NCBI GenBank assembly: GCA_963814875.1
Contig: CAWFFJ010000037.1
Span: 9,956 to 73,955, forward strand
Reading direction: 5' to 3'
Source: CAVSIS01 sp963814875
Lineage (GTDB): Bacteria; Acidobacteriota; Thermoanaerobaculia; Thermoanaerobaculales; Sulfomarinibacteraceae
Length of the DNA stretch: 64,000 bases
Of this stretch, positions 52,333-63,115 are shown in pieces (within the stretch, counting starts at the first letter, position 1; every line of letters begins with the position of its first letter). A program made the position numbers and the translations under genes. The notes beneath the pieces were generated by a model that saw nothing but the letters and a program-made list of their open reading frames with translations, was not told the DNA's origin and did not search any database.

Positions 52333-53001
52333 ATGGAGGTGGCGATGTCGCAAGCACACACCACGTGGGATTTCAGGTCGGGTTCGCTGCCCTACCGCGA
52401 CCAGCTCTTCAAGAGCGCCCTCCGCATGACGCGTTCGGTCGAGGACGCCGAGGACCTGATCCAGGAAACCTACCTCAAGGCATTCAAATACTACGAACGC
52501 TTCGCCGAAGGCACCAACTTCAAGGCGTGGCTGTTCAAGATCATGAAGAACACGTTCATCAACTCGTACCGAAAGCGCAAGCTGCAGCCTCCAAAGGTCG
52601 ACTTCGACGAGATCCACGAAGGTCTCGAGCGCACCTTGGTCGAACAGGCCGCGATCGATCCCGAAAACCCCGAGGTCCACTTCCTCATCGGCGAGATCGA
52701 CCACGAGGTCGCCGTCGCACTGGCGAACCTCCCGCACGACTACAAGATGGTCGTTCTGCTCGCCGACCTCGAGGGCTTCGCCTACAAGGAGATCGCCGAC
52801 ATCCTCGACGTTCCCGTCGGGACCGTGATGTCGCGGCTGTACCGGGGTCGCAGGATTCTCGAACGTTCGCTGCTCAGCTACGGAACCCGTTATCACTACC
52901 TGTGCCATCCGCCTGAAAAGCTGCGCGACAGCCGTATCGATCTCAGTGAGTTCTTCGACGAGGACGCGCGCCGGCCCGAGGCGGGGGTGCCGTCTCACTG
53001 A
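52333..53001 (+). CDS. ECF-type RNA polymerase sigma factor
   Basis: 222 residues. Region 2 is about residues 20-90 (YRDQLFKSALRMTRSVEDAEDLIQETYLKAFKYY, then FKAWLFKIMKNTFINSYRKRK). Region 4 is about 135-185 (LANLPHDYKMVVLLADLEGF, YKEIADILDVPVGTVMSRLYRGRR). The C-terminus has an extra 40 residues. No anti-sigma gene is adjacent; the neighbour is a divergently oriented DUF502 gene. The ATG at 52345 is an alternative start four codons later with GGAGGT. The stop is followed by the hairpin at 53031-53056. Confidence 0.93.
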   Translation: MEVAMSQAHTTWDFRSGSLPYRDQLFKSALRMTRSVEDAEDLIQETYLKAFKYYERFAEGTNFKAWLFKIMKNTFINSYRKRKLQPPKVDFDEIHEGLERTLVEQAAIDPENPEVHFLIGEIDHEVAVALANLPHDYKMVVLLADLEGFAYKEIADILDVPVGTVMSRLYRGRRILERSLLSYGTRYHYLCHPPEKLRDSRIDLSEFFDEDARRPEAGVPSH

Positions 53002-53030
53002 CCCCTGACAGAGCTTCGGGTGTCTCGCCG

Positions 53031-53056
53031 CGGGCCGGGGGCTACTCCCCGGCCCG
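53031..53056. terminator. GC-rich hairpin between the ECF sigma and DUF502 genes
   Basis: A perfect 10-bp stem CGGGCCGGGG / CCCCGGCCCG has a 6-nt loop and is followed by TTGT. It lies at the meeting point of two convergent genes and overlaps the DUF502 stop codon. It is probably a bidirectional terminator. Confidence 0.6.
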
Positions 53057-53773
53057 TTGTGCGTCCGGCGTGGTCGTGCCGTCGGTCGAGCCGAGCAGCT
53101 CGTCGGGGACCAGCAGCCCGCCGGAGATGACGAGCTTGACACCCGCCTCGACAGTCATCGGCAGGGTCGTGAGCTCGCGTTGCGGCACCGCGACCAGGAA
53201 TCCCGAGGTCGGGTTGGGCGTGGTCGGGACGAAGACCAGCGAGACCGGCTCGTCGGCGAAAGCGGTGCCCCGGTCGAACTCTCGAGTCACGAACCCGATC
53301 GACCGCACGCCGGGGTGAGGGAAGGCGAGCAGGACGACCTTGCGGAACTGCCCGGTCTCGCGCACGTGGATCGCCTCGGTGATCTGGCGTGCACCCTGGT
53401 AGATCGGGCTGAGCAGCGGAACGCGCGAGATCGAGCGCTCGAACATGCCCAGCAGGCGCCCACCGAGGACGTTGGTCGCGATCGTCCCGAGCAGCCACAG
53501 GCCGAGCAGGGTCAGGACCATCCCCGCGCCCGGAATAGGAAACCCGAAGAGGGCCTTCGAGATCGGCCGGAACCATCGGTCCAGGAGCTCGAAGAAGAAG
53601 CGCGCGAAGAAGAGCGTGACGACCAGGGGGAGCGCGACCAGAAATCCGACCAGCAGCGTTCGGCGAAGGCGGGAGCCGAAGCTGCGCGGGCGGCCCTCCG
53701 AACGCCGGGTCAGATCGACCAGGCGGCCGAAGAAGCCGGACGGGTCACGGTCATCCTTGCTCATCGTGGCCAT
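53042..53773 (-). CDS. DUF502 family membrane protein
   Basis: 243 residues. Two membrane helices are at about 39-62 and 82-104. The soluble part has LLGMFERSISRVPLLSPIYQGARQITEAI, the hallmark of DUF502, and a beta-rich C-terminal domain (TTPNPTSGFLVAVPQRELTTLPMTVEAGVKLVISGG). Function is unknown; the family is widespread in bacteria and plants. TACCAT lies 4 nt before the first ATG; MSKDD four codons in is an alternative start with an extremely short leader. Confidence 0.93.
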   Translation of the reverse strand: MATMSKDDRDPSGFFGRLVDLTRRSEGRPRSFGSRLRRTLLVGFLVALPLVVTLFFARFFFELLDRWFRPISKALFGFPIPGAGMVLTLLGLWLLGTIATNVLGGRLLGMFERSISRVPLLSPIYQGARQITEAIHVRETGQFRKVVLLAFPHPGVRSIGFVTREFDRGTAFADEPVSLVFVPTTPNPTSGFLVAVPQRELTTLPMTVEAGVKLVISGGLLVPDELLGSTDGTTTPDAQRAGE

Positions 53774-53861
53774 CCCAATGGTACTGACGAGATGCCGCGA
53801 AGGGAAGTGCGGTCTTGGTCCCCCCGGCCCGGCGCGCTATGATGCCCCCTCGGAGGCGGCC

Positions 53862-55214
53862 TTGAACAAGCAGTCGTTGAGCACTCTTCTCATCGTCGGC
53901 GGGCAGTGGGGCGACGAGGGCAAGGGCAAGGTTGTGGACCTCCTCGCCGGTGGTTTCAACGCCGTCGTGCGTTACAACGGCGGTCACAACGCGGGCCACA
54001 CGGTGCGCTTCGCCGAACGCCATTTCGCGCTCCACCTCGTTCCGTCGGGGATCGTGCACGAGCGCAGCCGCTGCTACATGGCTGCGGGAATGGTGGTCGA
54101 CCCGACGGCCTTGGTCACGGAGATCGACCACCTCGCCGAGGGCGGTGTCGAGATCGGCGATCGGCTCATGCTGTCTCCCCGCACGACCATCCTGCTGCCG
54201 ACCCATCGCGCGCTCGACCTCGCCCGAGAAGGCGCGCGGGGCGTCACGGCCATCGGCACCACCGGGCGCGGTATCGGCCCGGCCTACCAGGACCTCGCCC
54301 AGCGCCGGGCTCTGCGTGCCGAAGCGTTGACCGATCCGGAGCGTTTCGCCGCCGCGGCGCGCGCGATCATGAGCGACCACAACGACGAGCTCGCCGTCAT
54401 GTTCGGTGCCGAGCTGGTTGACCTCGACGCCGCCGTCGCCGAGCTCACAGCGGCTGCTCGTCGCCTGGGGCCGATGGTCGGCGACGTCGGTGCCGCGCTC
54501 CTGGAGCGCCATCGACGGGGTGAGACCATCCTCTTCGAGGGTGCCCAGGGCGTGCTCCTGGACATCCTCCACGGCACCTACCCCTACGTCACCTCGTCGT
54601 CCTGCCTGCCGGGCTTCGCGGCGACCTCGTGCGGCGTCTCGGTGCGGCTGCTCGGCCCGGTCGTCGGCGTGATGAAGGCGTACGTGACCCGAGTCGGCGG
54701 CGGGCCCTTCCCGTCCGAGCTCACCGGCCCCGAGGGCGAACAGCTGCGCGAGCGCGGCAACGAGTACGGCACCACTACGGGGAGGCCGCGGCGCTGCGGC
54801 TGGTTCGACGCCGTCGCCGGGCGGTACGCGGTTCAGGTCGCCGGTCTCGACGCCGTCGCGCTGATGAAGCTCGACGTGCTCGACGGCCTCGACACGATTC
54901 GCGTCGTGACCGGCTACCAGCTGCCCGACGGCGGCACACTGAAGACGCTGCCGTCGGACCTCGAGCTGCTCGCCCGGGTCACTCCGGTGACCGTCGAGCT
55001 GCCGGGGTGGTCCTCGCCGACAGTCGGCCTCACCGACGAGGCCGCGCTGCCCGGCGCCGCGCGCACCTATCTCGAGTTTCTCGAGCAGTGCCTGGGTGTG
55101 CCCATCGTGCTGGTGTCGACCGGGCCGCGCCGCGAGGAGACCATGCTGCGCGGTGACTCGCCGCTCACCGGCCAGCTCGCCGACAGGATCGCAGGGAGCG
55201 TCACCTCGCCTTGA
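53862..55214 (+). CDS. purA: adenylosuccinate synthetase
   Basis: 450 residues. GTP-dependent synthesis of adenylosuccinate from IMP and aspartate in AMP formation. The glycine-rich QWGDEGKGK (residues 15-23), NGGHNAGHT, TTGRGIGPAYQD, FEGAQGVLLDI and GTTTGRPRRCGWFD are family signatures. The start is TTG 53862 with GGAGGC upstream and a TATGAT -10 at about 53839. Nothing suggests a longer N-terminus. The tRNA-Lys gene follows 36 bp later. Confidence 0.96.
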   Translation: MNKQSLSTLLIVGGQWGDEGKGKVVDLLAGGFNAVVRYNGGHNAGHTVRFAERHFALHLVPSGIVHERSRCYMAAGMVVDPTALVTEIDHLAEGGVEIGDRLMLSPRTTILLPTHRALDLAREGARGVTAIGTTGRGIGPAYQDLAQRRALRAEALTDPERFAAAARAIMSDHNDELAVMFGAELVDLDAAVAELTAAARRLGPMVGDVGAALLERHRRGETILFEGAQGVLLDILHGTYPYVTSSSCLPGFAATSCGVSVRLLGPVVGVMKAYVTRVGGGPFPSELTGPEGEQLRERGNEYGTTTGRPRRCGWFDAVAGRYAVQVAGLDAVALMKLDVLDGLDTIRVVTGYQLPDGGTLKTLPSDLELLARVTPVTVELPGWSSPTVGLTDEAALPGAARTYLEFLEQCLGVPIVLVSTGPRREETMLRGDSPLTGQLADRIAGSVTSP

Positions 55215-55250
55215 CCGCCGGTTGGGGAGAAGCTAGTGTCCCGTGTGTGT

Positions 55251-55325
55251 GGGCCGTTAGCTCAGCGGTAGAGCATCTGACTTTTAATCAGGTGGTCCTG
55301 GGTTCGACCCCCAGACGGCCCACCA
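55251..55325 (+). tRNA. tRNA-Lys (UUU)
   Basis: The sequence folds as a tRNA: acceptor GGGCCGT pairs with ACGGCCC, and the D arm, T arm (GGGTTCGACCCCC) and anticodon loop CTTTTAA are all present. The anticodon is UUU (Lys). A genomically encoded CCA end (55323-55325) follows the discriminator A. Confidence 0.97.
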
Positions 55326-55550
55326 TAGCCAACGTGACACCAATGAGACCAGGCCGGCGGGTGGAAACTCCTCGCGTCGGGACCGAGCTCGTCGTGTCGG
55401 GCGCGCCCGCCAGGGCGGCGGGTCCGGTGTCACCCCACCGCGAGCATCGGGGGGCTTTGTGTCCGCCCACCACGCGCCCGCTCGACCGGGCGCGTGCGAT
55501 CATCGCAGATGGTGAGATGGTGAGGCACGGTACCGACGAGGAGGCGTTCC

Positions 55551-57962
55551 GTGGCCCAAAAGCGACGCGCAGGAAGAAGGCGCACTCAACATGAACCCGA
55601 ACGGGCCCGGCCCGATACTGGCAGCTCCGCGTCGAACCTGACTCAGCGAGGACAGCGGGGAGTCGTCCGGCGTGGGATCGGTGCCGTCCGCTTGAGGGCC
55701 TGGTTGTTCGCTCTAGCGGCACTGCTGCTCCTGGTCGCAGGTTTCTTCGGTCTGAGGCGAGGCGGTTTCCTGGGTCCGACGGGCCGGCGCAGCTCGATCA
55801 TTCTCGTCTCGATCGACACCTTGCGCGCCGACCGATTGCCGATCTACGGTTACGGGAAGATCCAGACGCCGGCCATCGACGAGCTGGCCAGGAACGGCAT
55901 CGTGTTCGACAACTGCTACACCCACGTGCCCCTGACGCTGCCGGCCCACACGTCCCTCTTCACGGGATTGCTCCCTTCCGGGCATGGAGTGCGGGACAAC
56001 ATCGGTTTCAAGGTCGCGAACGGCGCCAAGACGCTGGCGACGGAGCTGAAGCGAGCCGGGTACTCCACCGGCGGGGCGGTTTCCGCCTACGTGCTGCACT
56101 CGACGACAGGAATCTCCCAGGGCTTCGACTGGTACGACGACCAGTTCGAACCGGCCGGTCCCGGAACCGTTCTCACGGACGTCCGACGAGACGGGATGGA
56201 GACCCTGAACCGAGCTCTGGGGTGGCTGGCGGAGCAGTCCAAGGCATCCTCATCCCGGTCGGGTTCCCGGGCACCCGTGTTCCTGTTCCTGCACCTCTAC
56301 GAGCCCCACGCGCCCTACACGCCACCGCAACGCTTCCTGCAAGGCGACAGGGCTCCCTACGACGGGGCCGTCATGTACAGCGACGAGATCGTCGGGCGGT
56401 TCCTTGCGGAGCTTCGCAAGCTCGACCTCTACGACTCGAGCCTGGTCATCCTGCTCTCGGACCACGGCGAGGGTCTGGACGAGCACGGCGAGTTGACGCA
56501 CGGTGTGTTCCTCTATCGCGAGGTAATGCACGTTCCGTTGATCATCAAGCTTCCCGGCAGCCAGAACGGCGGGCGCCGCATTCAAGCGCCCGTGCAGCTC
56601 ATCGACATCGCGCCGACCGTCTTCGAGTGGGCCGGCATCCCGCCGGACCCGAATCTGCTGGGACACACCCTGGGGCCGGCACTCCACGCGCACGAGTTTC
56701 AGGGAGACCGTTCGATCCTCGCCGAGAGCCTGTACGGTCGCCTGCACTTCGGCTGGAGCGAGCTTTTCAGCCTCACGAGCTCCCGGTACAACCTCATCCT
56801 CGCCCCTCGGGAGGAGCTCTACGACATCCGGGAGGACCCCCAGGAGGCCCACAACCTGCTCGCTCTGGATGGTGGCTCCGGCGCCCCGACGCCCGAGCGG
56901 CTACCGAGACCGGTCGCCGTCGAGTACGCGAAGATGCACGCGGAACTGAAGAGCTATGTCGAGCAGGAGGGGTTGGCCGCCCCTCAACCCATCGACGAGG
57001 AGCAGCTCAAGAAGCTCCGAGCGCTCGGTTACCTCGGGTCCCAGGCCGGCGAATCGAGCGGGGATACGGAAGCTCCGGATCCGAAGGACCGCATCGGCGA
57101 CCTGGCTCACTACCAGCAAGCGATGAGGATGAAGACCGTCTTCATGTTCTCGAAGGTCGCCACGATTCTCGAGGATGTCCTGAAAACCAGCCCACACATG
57201 GTTGACGCGTGGGATCAGCTGAGCGAGACGTACCAACGTCTCGGCCGGCTCGACAAAGCGGCCGACGCGCTGCAGGAGAGCCTCCAGGTCGCACCGCAGA
57301 GGACCGCGCAGCGCTTTGAGCTGATCGACCTGCTCATTCAGCTCAGACGATTCGACGATGCGCGGGAAGAGCTCACGACGGCCGCGGCCCAGAAACCGGA
57401 TGAGGCGGCGACCCGGCTCGCCTATCTCGAGATCACCGAAGGACGACCTGACGCCGCTCGGGAAGCGGCAGCTCGGGCCGCTCAAGGCGTTCCCGCCGCC
57501 GTTCCGTTCATCGACGGCGTTCTGTGGTACGGGAAGCAGGACTACTCACAAGCTGCCTCGTGGTTGCAGAAGGCCCTCGACGGGCTCGAAGGGCGCTCCC
57601 CCGATTTCCTGCCGTACATCCACTTCTACCTCGGGGATGCACTCGCGCGCGAGAGCCGCACCATTGCAGACGCGGCCAGCCGGGCCCGCTGCCTGCAGGA
57701 AGCGGAGCAGCATCTCCGGACGGAGCTCTCGCTCAGGCCCGCGAACTCGTCCGCCGTCACGTCGCTGTGCTTCGTCCATTCCCTCCGGCACGATGGGCGG
57801 AAGATCGACGATGATCTCAGCGAGTTCGCGAAGGAGAACCCCTCCCCTGCAACCTATCGGCTGATCGCCAACCTCTATCGCAGCATGAACTCGGAGGAAA
57901 GAGCTGCGCAATGGGATGAGAGGGCGCGACGAGCTCGGACCAACCCCGGCCCGTCCCAGTGA
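55551..57962 (+). CDS. sulfatase-like (alkaline-phosphatase superfamily) hydrolase with TPR repeats
   Basis: 803 residues from GTG 55551 with GAGGAGG upstream. One N-terminal membrane helix lies at about 45-65. The catalytic domain has VSIDTLRADRLPIYGY (metal site, about 85-100), then VPLTLPAHTSLFTGLLPSGHGVRDN and LLSDHGEGLDEHG (metal site, about 303). The nucleophile position is Thr rather than the Cys/Ser of the C/S-x-P-x-R sulfatase signature, so formylglycine chemistry is not indicated. A phosphodiesterase-like or transferase activity is more likely. TPR repeats fill about 540-800. The location is periplasmic with an inner-membrane anchor. Confidence 0.88.
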   Translation: MAQKRRAGRRRTQHEPERARPDTGSSASNLTQRGQRGVVRRGIGAVRLRAWLFALAALLLLVAGFFGLRRGGFLGPTGRRSSIILVSIDTLRADRLPIYGYGKIQTPAIDELARNGIVFDNCYTHVPLTLPAHTSLFTGLLPSGHGVRDNIGFKVANGAKTLATELKRAGYSTGGAVSAYVLHSTTGISQGFDWYDDQFEPAGPGTVLTDVRRDGMETLNRALGWLAEQSKASSSRSGSRAPVFLFLHLYEPHAPYTPPQRFLQGDRAPYDGAVMYSDEIVGRFLAELRKLDLYDSSLVILLSDHGEGLDEHGELTHGVFLYREVMHVPLIIKLPGSQNGGRRIQAPVQLIDIAPTVFEWAGIPPDPNLLGHTLGPALHAHEFQGDRSILAESLYGRLHFGWSELFSLTSSRYNLILAPREELYDIREDPQEAHNLLALDGGSGAPTPERLPRPVAVEYAKMHAELKSYVEQEGLAAPQPIDEEQLKKLRALGYLGSQAGESSGDTEAPDPKDRIGDLAHYQQAMRMKTVFMFSKVATILEDVLKTSPHMVDAWDQLSETYQRLGRLDKAADALQESLQVAPQRTAQRFELIDLLIQLRRFDDAREELTTAAAQKPDEAATRLAYLEITEGRPDAAREAAARAAQGVPAAVPFIDGVLWYGKQDYSQAASWLQKALDGLEGRSPDFLPYIHFYLGDALARESRTIADAASRARCLQEAEQHLRTELSLRPANSSAVTSLCFVHSLRHDGRKIDDDLSEFAKENPSPATYRLIANLYRSMNSEERAAQWDERARRARTNPGPSQ

Positions 57963-58092
57963 ACCGGGGCGACCCCGCTGAGCGAACGGGTCGGTGTTGA
58001 CGCAGGGGTTGCTGGTCGCGACGTCTTCCATGAGCCTCTGACAGGCGCCGCCGCGGCCTTTCGATGATCGCAGGCTGCGGGCGCCATGGCGA

Positions 58093-58722
58093 TCACGGCA
58101 GAGGAGTCGTCGAGCTGTGACGGTTGCGGTACAGGAGGGGGTCGACCGCGTCGGCCATGGCGGTGACGTCGAGACCGCGGTCCAGGAAGGCGGCGACCTG
58201 CTCGGCGGCCGCGCGTGGGTCCTCGATCACCGCCCGATAGTCGAGGAAGAGAGTCTGGAACTGCGGCCGGTAGCGAAGCTGAAAGGTGACCTTGTCGAGG
58301 TGCTCCGCGAATCGTGCGAGCATGGCTGCATCGCTGGCGCCGTCGTCGGCACCGCGATGGCTCAGCATGCGCCGCTGGGAGGCGAGGACCTCGGTCAGTT
58401 CGCGACGCATGAAGATCACCCCGTAGCGATGGCTCGCCGGAAGATGAGGGAGCAGAGGCGAGACAATCTTGACAGCGTGGCCGCGGGCGGTGCGAAGCCA
58501 GCCGTCGTCACCCTCTGCGAGCTCCTTCACCCGCTCGTGCTCGAAGTAGCCATTAGGGTTGTCGTCGTCCGGCGTGCGTTCGCCGTCGGTCAGGATCGGC
58601 ACGCCGCCGGCAGCGAGCATGCGCATCATCATCGAAGTGCCGGATCGGGGCAGGCCGCTGACCACGATAACCGGCCGGCCCATACGCAGCCGGCGCCACG
58701 CCTCTTCGAGGATGCTCGTCAT
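58093..58722 (-). CDS. sulfotransferase family protein
   Basis: 209 residues. A PAPS-binding P-loop-like motif IVVSGLPRSGTSMM occurs at about 19-32, and the 3'-phosphate region is FMRRELTEVLASQRRM. The C-terminus has VIEDPRAAAEQVAAFL, typical of sulfotransferases. It transfers sulfate from PAPS to a hydroxyl on a glycan or other acceptor, consistent with the sulfatase-like neighbour. TACGAT is 7 nt before the ATG at 58720-58722, a leaderless start. A longer upstream frame is not supported. Confidence 0.85.
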   Translation of the reverse strand: MTSILEEAWRRLRMGRPVIVVSGLPRSGTSMMMRMLAAGGVPILTDGERTPDDDNPNGYFEHERVKELAEGDDGWLRTARGHAVKIVSPLLPHLPASHRYGVIFMRRELTEVLASQRRMLSHRGADDGASDAAMLARFAEHLDKVTFQLRYRPQFQTLFLDYRAVIEDPRAAAEQVAAFLDRGLDVTAMADAVDPLLYRNRHSSTTPLP

Positions 58723-58729
58723 CGCGGGC

Positions 58730-58735
58730 ATCGTA
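58730..58735 (-). promoter_or_regulatory. -10 hexamer TACGAT of the sulfotransferase gene, leaderless arrangement
   Basis: TACGAT is 7 nt before the ATG on the minus strand. The 75-bp intergenic region holds this and the opposite TATCCT (58785-58790). Confidence 0.55.
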
Positions 58736-58784
58736 GCGCCCGGAGACGGAACGTGCCACGGGTGGTTCAGCCCGAGCGATCGGC

Positions 58785-58790
58785 TATCCT
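58785..58790 (+). promoter_or_regulatory. -10 hexamer TATCCT of the AP-superfamily gene, leaderless arrangement
   Basis: TATCCT is 7 nt before the ATG at 58798, with no ribosome site. Confidence 0.55.
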
Positions 58791-58797
58791 GTCGCCG

Positions 58798-60929
<2,132 letters not shown>

Positions 60930-60933
<4 letters not shown>

Positions 60934-62885
60934 GGTCCGCCCGCACCGTCGTCCTGCTGCTGGCCGCGCTCGCCGCCGCGGGCTGCGGGCGCGCCGCGGC
61001 GCGCACGCCGTCTGCGCCGGGGGTGATCGTGCTCGGCTTCGACGGCATGGATCCCGACCTCACCCGTCGCCTGATGGACGAGGGCCGCATGCCCGCCTTC
61101 TCCCGACTCGCCACGATGGGGACCTTCTCCACGCTCGGCACCGCGGTGCCGCCGCAGAGCCCGGTCGCGTGGTCGGACTTCATCACCGGCAGCGACGCCG
61201 GCACGCACGGGATCTTCGACTTCATCCACCGCGACCCGGCGACGATGGCGCCGTTCCTGTCCACCACGCGCACCACCCCTCCCCAGCACTACCTGCACCT
61301 CGGCCAGTGGCAGGTCCCGCTCGGAGGCGGCCACGTCGAGCTGCTGCGCCACGGCGAGGCGTTCTGGACAGTGCTCGAGGAGCACGGCGTCCAGACCACC
61401 GTGATGCGGATGCCGGCCGACTTCCCGCCCACGGGAACCGCCACCCGTGAGCTCAGCGGCATGGGCACCCCGGACCTCCTCGGCACCTACGGGACCTTCC
61501 TGTTCTTCACCACGGATCCACTTGCCTTTCTCGACGCCAAGGTCGCAGGAGGCGAGGTGGTCCACGTGGACGAGCAAGGCGGCGCGGTCAAGACCTCGAT
61601 CCATGGCCCGCCAAACCCCTTTCGGCGCGACGGAAGGCCGGTCTCCGTGGATCTCGCGGTCTATCCCGATCACAGCGCCGGTGCGGCCAAGATCGTGGCC
61701 GACGGGCACGAGCTGGTGCTCGCGGTGGGCGAGTGGAGCGAGTGGGTCCCGCTCGACTTCGAGCTCGTCCCGACCCAGGGCCTGGCGGCGATCTGCCGTT
61801 TCTACCTCGAGGCGGTCGAGCCCGACCTCAAGCTGTACGTCTCGCCGCTCAACTTCGACCCCCGCAACCCGGCGTTGCCGATCTCGACCCCACATTCGTT
61901 CGCCGGCGACCTCGCCCACTGCACGGGCCTCTACTACACCCAGGGGATGCCCGAGGAGACCGCCGCGGTCTCGGCGGGCGTGATCGACCGCACCGCCTTC
62001 ACCGCCCAGGCCCGGATCGCCGGCGAGGAGAACATCGCCCAGTACCTCCACCTCCTCGACGGCTACTCCGGCGGGCTGCTGTTCCACTACTTCGGCAACA
62101 CCGACCTGGTCTCGCACATCTTCTGGCGCACCCTCGACCCCGGCCACCCCGCCTACGACCCGGTCCACGACCCCGAGTTCGCCCACGTGATCCCGGACCT
62201 GTACGCGCGCATGGACGAGGTCGTCGGCATCACCCTCGACCGGATGCCGCCCGGAACGCTCCTGATCGTGATGTCGGACCACGGGTTCTCCTCCTGGCGT
62301 CGTGCCTTCAACCTGAACACGTGGCTGCGGGACCAGGGCTACCTCGGGGTGGTCAACCCGCGCGTTGGCGGTCAGGCCTACTCCAATGTCGACTGGTCCC
62401 GCACTCGGGCCTACGGCCTCGGGCTCAACGGGCTCTACGTCAACCTCGCGGGGCGTGAGCGTTGGGGCGTGGTCTCGCCGGAGGACCGCCGCAAGCTGCT
62501 CGACGAGCTCGAGGCGAAGCTCCTCGCCGTCATCGACCCCGAAACCGGCGAGCATGCGATCACGGAGGTCTGTGTCAGCGACCGGTGGTACGCCGACGGC
62601 GGCGAGCGCGAAATCGGTCCCGACATCGTGGTCGGGTACGCGCGCGGCTGGCGGAGCTCGAACGCCTCCGCGCTGGGGGAGATCCGGCCGACGGAGTTCG
62701 AGGACAACTATGACCAGTGGAGCGGCGACCACTGCATGGACCACCAGTCGATTCCGGGGATCCTGCTCACCAGCCGCCCGCTCAAGCGGCCTGCGACGCG
62801 GTTGGGCAACCTCGCGGCCTCGATCCTGGAGGAGTTCGGCATCGAGGGCTTCCCCGCCCTCGGCGACGACGGCGCGGGGCACTGA
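60930..62885 (+). CDS. alkaline-phosphatase-superfamily phosphodiesterase-like lipoprotein (copy B)
   Basis: 651 residues. The GTG start at 60930 overlaps the previous stop in a GTGA arrangement. A lipoprotein signal ends LAAAGC (Cys19). The catalytic blocks parallel copy A: VLGFDGMDPDLTRR (about 37), TAVPPQSPVAWSDFITGSDAG, FGNTDLVSHIFWR, MSDHGFSSW (about 449) and WSGDHCMDH (about 599). It is predicted to be an anchored periplasmic or surface phosphohydrolase. The two genes are translationally coupled paralogs, and the substrate is unknown. Confidence 0.88.
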
Positions 62886-62904
62886 TGTCCTGACGGGAGG
62901 GGCG

Positions 62905-63102
62905 ATGTTCGGCAGCACCACCAAGGTCAAGCTCGACAAGGGACTCGTCGACACCGCCCGGCGCTATGCCCAGCTCGCCGGCTACGCCACGGTGGAGGAG
63001 TTCATCACCCACGCGCTCGAGAAGGAGCTGGCCAAGCTCGAGGACGCCGACTCCGAGGAGGAGATCGTGCGCCGGCTGCAGGGCCTGGGATACATCCGCT
63101 GA
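62905..63102 (+). CDS. small RHH-like hypothetical protein
   Basis: 65 residues with GGGAGG 8 nt upstream. The pattern KVKLDKGLVDTARRYAQLAGYATVEEFITHALEKEL has a short beta strand and two helices as in ribbon-helix-helix proteins. The acidic C-terminus ends LGYIR. No partner toxin is seen. Since it lies within the AP-superfamily operon and 13 bp before the EMC3-like gene, it is presumably co-expressed, though its role is unknown. Confidence 0.7.
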   Translation: MFGSTTKVKLDKGLVDTARRYAQLAGYATVEEFITHALEKELAKLEDADSEEEIVRRLQGLGYIR

Positions 63103-63115
63103 GCTGGCGGCAGGA

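Noticed and set aside
55551..57962. Classical formylglycine sulfatase
   Set aside because: The C/S-x-P-x-R signature is absent; LTLPAHTSLFTG has Thr and His instead.
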